The translations under genes were made by a program, and so were the position numbers. Positions 53,770 through 62,492 of a DNA stretch of 64,000 nucleotides are shown piece by piece. The DNA comes from Lujinxingia vulgaris (GTDB lineage Bacteria; Myxococcota_A; Bradymonadia; Bradymonadales; Bradymonadaceae), in assembly GCF_007997015.1 (NCBI RefSeq), contig NZ_VOSM01000001.1, forward strand, positions 496,001-560,000, given 5' to 3'. Each line of letters opens with the position of its first letter. Position 1 is the first letter of the stretch. The notes below the pieces were generated by a model. The model did not search any database, was not told the origin of the DNA, and saw nothing but the letters and a program-made list of their open reading frames with translations.

Positions 53770-54297
53770 ATGAGCGCTTCATCGAAGACGATCGACGCCC
53801 GCTGGACCCCGGCGCTGCTCAATGAGCTGACGCGCTGGGTATCGCGCGCCTACCCCGAAGAAGGTTGCGGCCTGATCCTGCAAGGAGAGGGCGACGCCTG
53901 GCGTTTTCACGGCTGTGAGAACGTCGCCGATAAGTACCATCGCCTCGATCCGGAGCAGTATCCGCGCACCGCGCGTGACTTCTACATGATCGATCCGATG
54001 GAGTTTGTGCGCGCCGATGAGCGCGGCGAGGCGCTGGCGGTGATCGTACACAGCCACCCTGACGTGGGCGACTATTTCAGCGCGGAAGATATCGCCGCGG
54101 CGACCTTTCCGCGCGACAGCGATGATGAGCCGCTGGAGCCGATCTACCCCGACACCGACTACCTGGTGGTGTCGGTGCGAAAGGGGAAGGCCGACGGCGC
54201 CACGCTTTTTCGTTTCGATGAAGAGCGTGGCGAGTTTGCCAGCGTGAAGCGCTTTACCGAGCAGGAACTCACTGGCAGCGCGGCGCCGGTGGCGTAA
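53770..54297 (+). CDS. mec: JAMM-family metalloprotease (Mec-like)
   Basis: 175 aa from the ATG at 53770, 5 nt after cysM. The JAMM zinc site is complete: Glu30/31 in PEEGCGLIL and H94-S-H96-P-x6-S104-x2-D107 (HSHPDVGDYFSAED). In the mycobacterial pathway Mec releases cysteine from the CysO-cysteine adduct; here it may also remove the Leu-Arg tail of CysO. It overlaps the converging gene by 29 nt. Confidence 0.93.
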   Translation: MSASSKTIDARWTPALLNELTRWVSRAYPEEGCGLILQGEGDAWRFHGCENVADKYHRLDPEQYPRTARDFYMIDPMEFVRADERGEALAVIVHSHPDVGDYFSAEDIAAATFPRDSDDEPLEPIYPDTDYLVVSVRKGKADGATLFRFDEERGEFASVKRFTEQELTGSAAPVA

Positions 54298-56506
54298 CCT
54301 CGCCATCGGAGGTCTGCCCCGCGTCGCCATAGCGAAGCGTAAGCTCGCCGCGGGCGACAGCGCGGGCGTAGACCGCGCCGCAGCGGGTGGTGGCCAGGCG
54401 CTCGACGCAGCTGCCACCGGCCAGCCCCAGCATGTCGGTCGATGCGCTGATGGGAACCTGGCCGCCCTGCGGGTCGTTGAGGCAGACGTCGAGCTCCGGC
54501 GATGCGATGGGCTGGCTCGTCGCGCAGAAGGCGCGGCTGAGCGCAAGCAGCTCACGGGTGGCCACACAGATCGAGGCGTTATCTGAGGAAGATGGGGTAA
54601 GGGAAGACGACGCTGCTCGAAGGCTGTGCGCGACGAGCTCTGCGTGAAGGTCGAGATGGCGTGTGGGTGAGAGCGCGTCTGCGTCGCGCTGCTCGACCTG
54701 GGCCAGGAGCGCGTCGGTGGGATGGGCGCGCATCCAGCCGCTCAAAGGATCGACCGACCACCAGCCGAAGCGCTCCACGCCGTCGACGTCCACATTCTGA
54801 AGTGGGGAGAGGATGACGTGGCCCTGGCGGCGAATGAGGTCGCCAAGCTGAGCGCGAATCGCGTCGCTGATGCGCAAGGTGTCGAGCTTCTCGATGGTGC
54901 GCGCATCCACGGTGGTGAAGGGGATACGTTGGTGGGTGGCGCGCCGGAAGATGCGCGCCACGGTGAGCATCCGGCGTCCGCCGTGTTGTTCGAGAAACTC
55001 GGCGGTGAGCGTGTCGAGAAGGTGGCCGTACAAGCCGCCGAAGGCGGCGGATGCCACCTCTGGTACCTCGCCAAGCGGCAGCGCATCGACGCGGTCGCCG
55101 GAGAGTTGAAGATCGACAAAGACCTCGTCGCCGCGCCGCAGAGACGCGGTGACGACCGCCCGAGGTTGGCTGAGCACCGGCCGCACTCCGAGTTGGTTCG
55201 CACTCTGTGAGATGCTGCGATCCAGGCGACGGATAAAGGCCGCGGGAAGCAGCGCGCTGAGCTCGTGCATCATCGCGTCGGTGGCGCGGATTTCGTCGGA
55301 ACCCGTGTCGGGCGCATCACCGGTGCTCGCCAGATCATCGGCGTAACTCTGCAACGCCTCGAGCGCGTTGGTCGCCGAGGCCTTAGCGTGGCGGGCCAGC
55401 CAGGCATCCGAAGACCACCCGGGCATCAGCGTGATGCTGAAATGCTGCGCATCAAAGGCGAAGATGTCGAAGTCTGCCGCGCCCCGGTAGAGCGTCTGCG
55501 TCCAGCGTTGCTCACGTGCGCCACTCTTCAGTCGGAAGTTAAGCTCCAGCGATTCGAGCGCGTCGACCGGAATGGCCTGGCCGCGACTTGCCTGGTCGCC
55601 GACCATCAGCACCGGGATGCGACCGCGAGCCCGTGTGGCATCGGGCTCAAACCCCAGCGTCAGCGTGCGATAGGCATAGCGCGACAGAGGACCGGAGATG
55701 GTCAGGTGGCTGATGCGCTGGGTGTCGGTGAGGCGACCGACAAGCTCAACCTCCAACGTCGTGGCGAGCGCTTCGGGAAGTCGATCGTGATGAGCCTGCG
55801 CCCTCGCCGGCGTCATCCCCACAAGGGGCGCAGCGACGGGGTCGACGGCGATGAACTTCCCACGATGCTCAACTTCAACCCAGATATGATCGCGCAGGCG
55901 CGCAATGAGGGCGGCGTCCGGTCCTTCAGACGTCACCTCGGCGGGTTTGCCATCGCGCTCCACGCGTGCGCTGGTGTCCAGGCTCGCGAGTACCTCAATG
56001 ATGTCGGCGTCGTGCAGCCGCCCGGTGGCAAGGCGCGTGGTGTGGCCGGCGCGGCGCAGAAGTTCGCGGGTTAATAAGGCCTGATCCACCGCGTTGCCCG
56101 ACCCTGCGATCAAGGTCCCCTGAACGCCGCGAAGCGCGCCTGTGTAGGGCTCAAACGCGATCGTATCGCGCACCCATCGGTAGATATTGCCCGGGGAGTG
56201 AGGGCGCGGAATCTGGCGCAGCGCCTCATCGACGCTCAGCACTCGGGTGTCTTCGCCTTGCGAGTTCAAACGCCGGGCCTCGCCACGCAGCTCCGAGATG
56301 CGCGCCTTCAGCGTGTTCAACTCGGAGGCGGTGATCGATGGTCCCGCAACGTCCTGCGCGCTGGTGTTTTCCGTTGTTTCTGCCCCGTCTTGACCCGACC
56401 CCTGGGCGGAAAGCGGCGCAGCCCAGGCCAACATCATGACGAAGGTGACGGCCCGCAGCAGCACCGCGGCGCGGGTCGAATGGCTATGTCCGAAAATCTC
56501 GCGCAT
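54269..56506 (-). CDS. Secreted transglutaminase-like protein lacking the usual cysteine
   Basis: 745 aa from the ATG at 56506 (GAGG upstream); an open extension to 56572 is less likely. The signal sequence is about residues 10-37. The transglutaminase-fold region (about 95-235) has YRWVRDTIAFEPYTG, GSGNAVDQALLTRELLRRAGHTTRLATG and HIWVEVEHRGKFIAVDP. His and Asp of the triad are present but the cysteine position is replaced within the GxGNxxDQA segment, as in a known subset of this superfamily. The rest (about 500 residues) is unassigned. It overlaps mec at its 3' end. Confidence 0.75.
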   Translation of the reverse strand: MREIFGHSHSTRAAVLLRAVTFVMMLAWAAPLSAQGSGQDGAETTENTSAQDVAGPSITASELNTLKARISELRGEARRLNSQGEDTRVLSVDEALRQIPRPHSPGNIYRWVRDTIAFEPYTGALRGVQGTLIAGSGNAVDQALLTRELLRRAGHTTRLATGRLHDADIIEVLASLDTSARVERDGKPAEVTSEGPDAALIARLRDHIWVEVEHRGKFIAVDPVAAPLVGMTPARAQAHHDRLPEALATTLEVELVGRLTDTQRISHLTISGPLSRYAYRTLTLGFEPDATRARGRIPVLMVGDQASRGQAIPVDALESLELNFRLKSGAREQRWTQTLYRGAADFDIFAFDAQHFSITLMPGWSSDAWLARHAKASATNALEALQSYADDLASTGDAPDTGSDEIRATDAMMHELSALLPAAFIRRLDRSISQSANQLGVRPVLSQPRAVVTASLRRGDEVFVDLQLSGDRVDALPLGEVPEVASAAFGGLYGHLLDTLTAEFLEQHGGRRMLTVARIFRRATHQRIPFTTVDARTIEKLDTLRISDAIRAQLGDLIRRQGHVILSPLQNVDVDGVERFGWWSVDPLSGWMRAHPTDALLAQVEQRDADALSPTRHLDLHAELVAHSLRAASSSLTPSSSDNASICVATRELLALSRAFCATSQPIASPELDVCLNDPQGGQVPISASTDMLGLAGGSCVERLATTRCGAVYARAVARGELTLRYGDAGQTSDGEVTPPAPRCQ

Positions 56507-56584
56507 CGCTGGCCTCATCTGAAAACGTTCGCGTAATAAGTGCACGCTAACAGTGACGGCAAGCCCGCGCAAAGATTCAGGTGG

Positions 56585-57448
56585 TCAGGTGTGCGATAAT
56601 GTCTCCACCGGGACCGGAATCACTCTCCCGCGCCCGTCGACATCAATACGCGCCATTGCCGTGGTGGGGTCGTGCTCAAAGATCAAAATCCAGTCGTCGC
56701 GACGGGCGTGATAGAGGATCTCGCGCTTCTCTTCGACCGTCTTAAGCGGTTGGAGATCGTAGCCCATCACATAGGGATCGCGCAGGTGAGACGCGGTCGG
56801 GATAAGGTCGGCGACGAAGGCATAGGTCTGGCCGGCCGCCTCGATCTTGACGACCTGCATTCCGAAGGTGTGACCGTGAACCGGCAGCACCTCCACGCCG
56901 TCGAAGAGCTCGGCGATGCCGTCGATGAGGTTAAGCGGTGGGGCGTCGGCGGCGTCGAAAAGATCGAAGTCGCCTTTTCGGTAGCTCCCGGCATCGCGCG
57001 CGCTGGGGCTATGGGCCCAGCTCCAGTTCTCGCGCTGCACCCAGTGGCGCGCGTTGGGGAAGGTGGGGCGAAGCGTGCCGTCGTCGGCCGGGGTGCGCAG
57101 GCCGCCGGCGTGATCAAAATGGAGGTGGGTGAGGATCACCTCGTCGACATCCTCCGGCCTCAGTGAGTGCTGGCTCAACGCCGCGCGAAGTCCGGCGTCC
57201 TGATTGCGGATGTTGTAAATCTCGCGCTCCTTATCGCTAAAGCCCACGCCCATACCGGTGTCGATAAGTGTGACGCGATCCGGGTCGATGATCAGCAGGC
57301 AGCGCGCGCTCATCTGGATGCGGTTGGCCTCATCGGGCGGGTTGGTCTTCGCCCAGAGCGGACGCGGGATAATGCCGAACATCGCGCCCCCATCCAGGCC
57401 AAAATGGCTCTCTTCCAGGGCGATGATCGTGCGGTCGGGGTGCGACAT
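56585..57448 (-). CDS. MBL-fold metallo-hydrolase
   Basis: 287 aa with GGAGG 4 nt before the ATG. The family zinc motif HLHFDHAGG is present, with further ligands in VLPVHGHTFGM and VADLIPTASH. Overall resemblance is to lactonase/quorum-quenching-like MBL proteins, but the substrate is unknown. It lies 47 nt upstream of the M61-like gene's stop, on the same strand. Confidence 0.9.
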   Translation of the reverse strand: MSHPDRTIIALEESHFGLDGGAMFGIIPRPLWAKTNPPDEANRIQMSARCLLIIDPDRVTLIDTGMGVGFSDKEREIYNIRNQDAGLRAALSQHSLRPEDVDEVILTHLHFDHAGGLRTPADDGTLRPTFPNARHWVQRENWSWAHSPSARDAGSYRKGDFDLFDAADAPPLNLIDGIAELFDGVEVLPVHGHTFGMQVVKIEAAGQTYAFVADLIPTASHLRDPYVMGYDLQPLKTVEEKREILYHARRDDWILIFEHDPTTAMARIDVDGRGRVIPVPVETLSHT

Positions 57449-57495
57449 GCATCCTCCAGAGATCGGGTCAAAAAGGCAGTGGTATCAGGTCGAAG

Positions 57496-59205
57496 TCAGG
57501 GGTGTTCAGCGTCCCCTTCGGTAGCAAAGAGCCTGTCAAAGTCGTCCGTCTCACCATCGATGGGCAGCAGGCGGGCCGGTCCCCCGCCGCTGGGCGCGAG
57601 CCAGTGAAGGTTGAGCTCGGCGAAGAGGGCGCGCGGATCGATGGGGCTCTCATCGCGCACCAACGTCTCGAAAAGCTGGAGGGGCACCGGGCCAATTTCG
57701 GCGCAGAGCTCGCGAAAGGCGCCTTCCAGCAGATCGGTATCGTAGGCGCGGGCGGTATCACGCAGGTGAGGCTTAAGCAGCTGCACAAGCCAGGCCTCGA
57801 GTTGCACACGGCCCTGGCTGGCCTCACTCAGCGCGGCGTCCAGACTCAATGCGATGAGCACGCCGCGGTCGTAGGGAAAACGCGTCCGATCGAGATCGTT
57901 GGCGGGCGCTCCGCGCGCCAGTGGGTTCTGGCTGTAATGCCGGGCGGCCGCAGCCAGCTCACGCAGCACCGTTCGGCGATCCACAAGCCCTTCGCGGGCC
58001 AGCGCCTTGAGGGCAAGATAGTGGGTGAGCCCTTCTTTAAACCACCGCGTCTCGGCTTCAGCCGCCGGCGCCGGAACGAGCTCGTGACCGTTCCACATAT
58101 GCAGCGCTTCGTGGGCCATTAAGAGCAGAAGTTCCGGTCCCATCTGCTGATGACGGGGCACCTGAACCACAAAACCACCGCGGCGTCCCATGCCCTGAAG
58201 TTCGCTGCCCTCGGCAGATGTGTCACTCGGGAGAATCGCGGCGACGACGTCGTCGTAGATCCCGTACCGGGCCATGAAACCTCGCACGATGCGCGCCGAA
58301 GGCCCGGTCAGGTCGTCGATATCAAAGCGCATCGCCGGCGACTGCACCACGGTCAGCGTGCCCGGGTGAAGTTCCACCTGGCGAGAGGGAAGATCTTCGC
58401 CGGCGAGCACGAAGGCGTCGCGCAGGGTACGGACATTTTCGGCCAGATAGCCGGTGACCTGGCGATCGCCACGCGCGCTGAGCGTCGTGGCGGTGTGCCG
58501 CGGCCAGGTGGCGCTGACGTTCCAGCCGCGCGGGGTGTGAACCTCCACGGGGATGTCGCGAACCTGGCGGGCGAGCCCCTCACTGGGCAGGACAAAGATG
58601 GTAGGGGCGTAGGCGAAGAGCTCGCTGGCAGTACGACGCGGATGAAAGCGGGAGTGGGGCTCACCGGCGCGCGGCGCTCGCACCCGGTAGGTCAGCTCCA
58701 GCCAGGCGGCCTCACCCGCTTGCACGTCAATTCGGCCGGCCTCACGCACCAGGTGCATCGGCAGCGCACCTGCCGGGCCGCGCGTCGACTCCACAACGAT
58801 CCGCTCGTCGAAGTCGTCCTGTCCGGCCCAGGGACCGGGCAGAAAGAAGCTGGCCGCTGCCGGCGGCGCGTTGACGCGCAGGCGTACGCGCAACTCCTCG
58901 CCAGTCAGATCGAGCTGATACCAGAGCGCGCCGCGTTGCGCCGGTGCGGGCGCCGGCGTGGGCGCGTACGAGGTAGTGGAGCTGGACTCCGGCGCGCCGA
59001 CCATCGCGTCGTCGCCCGGCGCCGGAGACGAGGTCTGCGGCGCGGCGCAGGCGCTCACTAGCGCGCTACAAAAGGCCACAATGAGCGTTGCTTTCCACCG
59101 CCAGGATTGGCCACCACAGCGCTCGACCCTCCCTTGCCGGGGGGGGGAAAGCGTGGTTATATAGGGCGCGTTTTGGGCCCCCTCGCCTGCTTCAACAAAA
59201 CGCAC
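57496..59205 (-). CDS. M61-like gluzincin peptidase lipoprotein
   Basis: 569 aa from a GTG at 59205, chosen because upstream frame is antisense to the response-regulator gene. The hydrophobic LIVAFCSALVSAC followed by AAP looks like a lipobox, though the preceding 35 residues are atypical, so the start is uncertain. HEALHMWNGHELVP (HExxH plus W) and WFKEGLTHYLALKALARE (the third zinc ligand Glu) match M61 glycyl-aminopeptidase-like proteins. It is divergent from the response regulator across about 100 nt. A run of nine G residues (59139-59147) lies in the N-terminal part, so an indel in the sequence could shift the start. Confidence 0.8.
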   Translation of the reverse strand: MRFVEAGEGAQNAPYITTLSPPRQGRVERCGGQSWRWKATLIVAFCSALVSACAAPQTSSPAPGDDAMVGAPESSSTTSYAPTPAPAPAQRGALWYQLDLTGEELRVRLRVNAPPAAASFFLPGPWAGQDDFDERIVVESTRGPAGALPMHLVREAGRIDVQAGEAAWLELTYRVRAPRAGEPHSRFHPRRTASELFAYAPTIFVLPSEGLARQVRDIPVEVHTPRGWNVSATWPRHTATTLSARGDRQVTGYLAENVRTLRDAFVLAGEDLPSRQVELHPGTLTVVQSPAMRFDIDDLTGPSARIVRGFMARYGIYDDVVAAILPSDTSAEGSELQGMGRRGGFVVQVPRHQQMGPELLLLMAHEALHMWNGHELVPAPAAEAETRWFKEGLTHYLALKALAREGLVDRRTVLRELAAAARHYSQNPLARGAPANDLDRTRFPYDRGVLIALSLDAALSEASQGRVQLEAWLVQLLKPHLRDTARAYDTDLLEGAFRELCAEIGPVPLQLFETLVRDESPIDPRALFAELNLHWLAPSGGGPARLLPIDGETDDFDRLFATEGDAEHP

Positions 59206-59308
59206 CCGCGGCCAGAGCGCAGGCGGGTCCGAGGGGCGATGAGCGAGACGCTTGGCGGGTTGATTGAGCACGTGGCCTGCACCAGACTTAAGACCGTGAC
59301 CGGAGCCG

Positions 59309-60928
59309 ATGGCGAAGATGTACCATATATTGATCGTCGACGAAGAGGAACATCTGCTGTGGGCGCTGGAGCGCAACCTTTTTCCCCAGCGCCAGGACAT
59401 CGCCGTCCACACCGCGCGCTCCGGGGAAGAGGGGCTGCGCATTCTGGACGACCAGCCCATCGACCTGCTCATCTCGGACATCAAGATGCCGGGGGCGGTC
59501 GACGGGTTTCAGCTGATCCTGCGTGCCAAGGAGATGGCCCCGGACGCCCGGGTGATGATCATCACCGCCTTTGGCACCCACCGCATCCAGAACTTCGCCG
59601 AGCGCATCGGCATCAGCCACTACATCGAAAAACCCTTTACGGTCGATGAGGTGCGCGACGCCATCCTGGAGATCCTCAACGAGAAAGAGGGCTTCCAGGG
59701 GGTGCTGAGCGATCTGGAGCTGACCGACATCATTCAGATGCTCTGTCTGGCCAAGCGCACCGCGCTCTTGCACCTGAAGCATCGCGACCACCGCGGCCGC
59801 ATCGTCTTTGACGCCGGTGAAGTTACCCACGCGGAGTTCGATGGCGAGGTGGGACCGGAGGCGGTCTACCAGATGCTCGCGCTTCGACAGGGCGACATCT
59901 TTATGCAGTCCGACTTTGAGCCGGTGCCTCCCACCATCGATATGGGCTGGCAGGATCTTCTGCTCGAAGGGGTGCGCCGCACCGACGAGCAGCGCTTTGA
60001 GGAAGAGCAGCAGGCTGGTCCATCGATCGGCGGCGAAGTCGCCGGTGAGGTGGAGCCGGTGCTCGACCTTGATCTTGATGACGAAGACTTCGCGCCGAGC
60101 CGCTCGCTGACGCCGATGGGTGTGGGCGCGGCGACGATGTTCGCCTCAACTTTTGAGACCGAGCCCAGCCAGCCCGGTCTGGCCGAGAGCTCATCGAGCG
60201 CCGCGCTGCTCTTCTCGCAGGCGGAGCTCGACGAGATGGCCGCAGCCTCCGGCGGTGCTGTCGAGGAGGCCGCGCCCCTGGCCCAACCCCGGCCCGAGCC
60301 TGCCGCCGCGCTGAGCTCGCCGGGCATCGAAGAGCTCTCCGAGGTGGAGATGGGGCCGGCCGTCTCGCAGAGCGACTTCCCCGGGCGAAAGCGCCGCAAG
60401 ACCTCGCCAGGGATGTCGGCGGTCAGCGCACAGGTCGTCGTCACTGAAGAGAGCGGGGAGTTTGAGCTCTTCGCCGCGCCTGCGCTCAACGGCCGCCACG
60501 CGGAGTCCAGCGCTGAACCGCAAGCTGTGTCCGGATCCGACACCGCGCCGGGCTCGCTCCTCGAGGAGTTTGTGCGGGAGTGTCCCGGGCTTCGCGCCAC
60601 CGGTCTGGTGAACGCGCAGCAGGGGCAGGCCCTTGAGTTTCTGACCCTGCGCGGCGACACCGCCCTCGATGAGTCGGAGCTCTCGGTGCGCCTGGCCGAG
60701 GTCTTCCGTCGCGCGCACCGCTCGGTGCGTGCGCTCTACCCGGATGACGCTCTCGAAGAGATGCAGATGGCGATGGCCGGCGACTACGTGCTCATCCGTG
60801 CGCTCGAAGGCTCGCCATACGTGCATCTGGCCATTGTGGAACGCGAGGCCAGTCTGGGCATCGCCCTGGTGCTGATGCGTCAGCTGGGCCGCCGCCTTAC
60901 CCGCTCCAACGTGCTCCCCGACGCCTGA
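59309..60928 (+). CDS. Response regulator with DUF4388 and Roadblock-like domains
   Basis: 539 aa. The receiver domain (1-125) has IVDEEE and phosphoacceptor Asp57 (LISDIKMPG), Lys109 region HYIEKPF. Residues about 135-215 fit the DUF4388 pattern (GFQGVLSDLELTDIIQMLCLAKRTALLHL abridged, GRIVFDAGEVTHAEF). An acidic, Ser/Ala/Pro-rich linker (about 230-410) follows, and the last 120 residues resemble a Roadblock/LC7 domain. There is no DNA-binding domain, so output is through protein interactions. It is 29 nt upstream of a stand-alone Roadblock-like gene. Confidence 0.88.
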   Translation: MAKMYHILIVDEEEHLLWALERNLFPQRQDIAVHTARSGEEGLRILDDQPIDLLISDIKMPGAVDGFQLILRAKEMAPDARVMIITAFGTHRIQNFAERIGISHYIEKPFTVDEVRDAILEILNEKEGFQGVLSDLELTDIIQMLCLAKRTALLHLKHRDHRGRIVFDAGEVTHAEFDGEVGPEAVYQMLALRQGDIFMQSDFEPVPPTIDMGWQDLLLEGVRRTDEQRFEEEQQAGPSIGGEVAGEVEPVLDLDLDDEDFAPSRSLTPMGVGAATMFASTFETEPSQPGLAESSSSAALLFSQAELDEMAAASGGAVEEAAPLAQPRPEPAAALSSPGIEELSEVEMGPAVSQSDFPGRKRRKTSPGMSAVSAQVVVTEESGEFELFAAPALNGRHAESSAEPQAVSGSDTAPGSLLEEFVRECPGLRATGLVNAQQGQALEFLTLRGDTALDESELSVRLAEVFRRAHRSVRALYPDDALEEMQMAMAGDYVLIRALEGSPYVHLAIVEREASLGIALVLMRQLGRRLTRSNVLPDA

Positions 60929-60957
60929 GCGTCCCCTCCCGTTTCTGAGAGAACTGC

Positions 60958-61344
60958 ATGTCGTCTACGCTTTACGAGCTGCTCACCGAGATCACCACCG
61001 AGCTCCCCGGCTGGCTGCACACCAGCGTGGTGGATCGCGAGACCGGGATGTCGCTTGCGTCGCTCTCGCAGGGCGATCCGCTGGAGGCGGCCGGCGCCGA
61101 CGCCTTTCACAGCGATCTTTACCGCATGACCGCCGCGTTGCTCGAAGGCTTGCCCCTGGGCGATCAGGCCGACAGCATGGTCCTGAGCAGCCAGCGCGCC
61201 ACCTTCGTCTCGGTGCCCATGGCCGATATGAATTACCTGTGGCTGGTGGTCACCGAGCGGCGCATGACGGTGGGCTTTACCCAGGCCTTGATGCGCAAGC
61301 ATCAGGCGCGCATTGAAGAGAGCGTGCGCGCGCTCCTGCACTGA
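60958..61344 (+). CDS. Roadblock/LC7-like small protein
   Basis: 128 aa. Predicted alternating helix and sheet with ELLTEITTELPGWLHTSVVDRETGMSL and a C-terminal LVVTERRMTVGFTQALMRKH, fitting a Roadblock fold. It resembles the C-terminal domain of the preceding response regulator. These proteins usually modulate Ras-like GTPases; none is visible here. The histidine kinase gene converges from 61411. Confidence 0.75.
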   Translation: MSSTLYELLTEITTELPGWLHTSVVDRETGMSLASLSQGDPLEAAGADAFHSDLYRMTAALLEGLPLGDQADSMVLSSQRATFVSVPMADMNYLWLVVTERRMTVGFTQALMRKHQARIEESVRALLH

Positions 61345-61410
61345 GAGAGACGGCCGGAGCCCTGAGCGACGCGCCAGAAAACGCGTCGGCAGCAGGGCGC
61401 CCGGGCGCGC

Positions 61411-62445
61411 TCAATACGAACGAAAAAGTTGGGAGGTCGTCGTCACCGGCAAGAGCAGGGTGACGCGGGTGCCTTTGCGCGGCTCGGTCTCAAAGCGCCA
61501 CTGGCCGCCGGCGTCGCGCAGCGCGTCGCGCGCGTGCGCAAGCCCCATGCCCAGGTGGCCGGGACGCGTCGTGAAGAAGGGATCTTCGGCGCGCTTTCGC
61601 ACCCGCTCGTTCATGCCCTCGCCATAATCCTGCACGACGATGTGAGCGAACCCCTCATCGAGCTCTTCGATGGTGATCTCGACCTTTTTGCCGGCGCGTG
61701 AGGCATCGATGGCGTTCTCGACCACCGGCAGCACGACCCGCTCAATCGAGGAGGCGGCGATCAGCGTGCCCATATCGACGTCGCGAACTTCGCAGCGCAC
61801 CTCAACTTCGCGGCTTCCCCAGGTGCTGATGACCGCTTCGAGATCGGCCAGGCGCACCGGCTGATCCTTATAGTCGGTGTGCGCCTGCACATCCGGGATG
61901 CCCGTGATCACGCGGTTAAGCGCCGATTTGAGCTCATCGACCGCCGCCAGCATACGCGGAGCCGATTGTTCGACCAGCTGCGGAGCGTCGCGCAGGGTCT
62001 CGGCCAGAAGCTGCACGGTGGCAAGGCGATTTTTAAAATGCGCCGAGAGCGAGTTCTGAACGTCTTTTAAAATCTCGCGACGCAGCCGCCGGTAGTCCCA
62101 GTCGTGGGTCTGGGTGATGGCCGTCTCATCGACGATGTAGAACGCCACACTGCCGGGCATGTACGCGTCGACCTGCCAGTAGCGAAAGCTGCGGCGAGTA
62201 CCGAAGAGCCCCTCCACTTTGACGTGGGTTTCGGTGGCGCCGTAGGGGTGACGGAAGATGCGCGTCACCGACAGAAAGGGCGCCCGCGTCGGGTCAAAGA
62301 GATGATAGATCGAGGGAGCGTCGCGATGCTCCAGGTAGAGCGCCTGCTTGAAAAAATCGGGCGCTTCTAAGATCGCGCCGTCGTCGGCCAGCACAAGGCG
62401 GCCGCCGGGGCGTGCGGGGGCGGGGGTGTGGGGATCTTGGCTCAT
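61411..62445 (-). CDS. Sensor histidine kinase with atypical H-box
   Basis: 344 aa, cytosolic. An N-terminal PAS-like sensor (about 15-110) precedes a dimerisation helix with SLSAHFKNRLATVQLL (putative phospho-His136) in place of HELRTP. HATPase_c motifs are complete: VVENAIDASRAGKK (N-box), DYGEGM (G1), FFTTRPG (F) and GHLGMGLAHARD (G2). It converges on the Roadblock gene and may signal to the response regulator encoded at 59309, but pairing is inferred from proximity. Confidence 0.9.
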   Translation of the reverse strand: MSQDPHTPAPARPGGRLVLADDGAILEAPDFFKQALYLEHRDAPSIYHLFDPTRAPFLSVTRIFRHPYGATETHVKVEGLFGTRRSFRYWQVDAYMPGSVAFYIVDETAITQTHDWDYRRLRREILKDVQNSLSAHFKNRLATVQLLAETLRDAPQLVEQSAPRMLAAVDELKSALNRVITGIPDVQAHTDYKDQPVRLADLEAVISTWGSREVEVRCEVRDVDMGTLIAASSIERVVLPVVENAIDASRAGKKVEITIEELDEGFAHIVVQDYGEGMNERVRKRAEDPFFTTRPGHLGMGLAHARDALRDAGGQWRFETEPRKGTRVTLLLPVTTTSQLFRSY

Positions 62446-62492
62446 GCGGGTGGGGTCCGTCGGAGGCTTCGGGAAGGTGCAAAACGTCGCAA

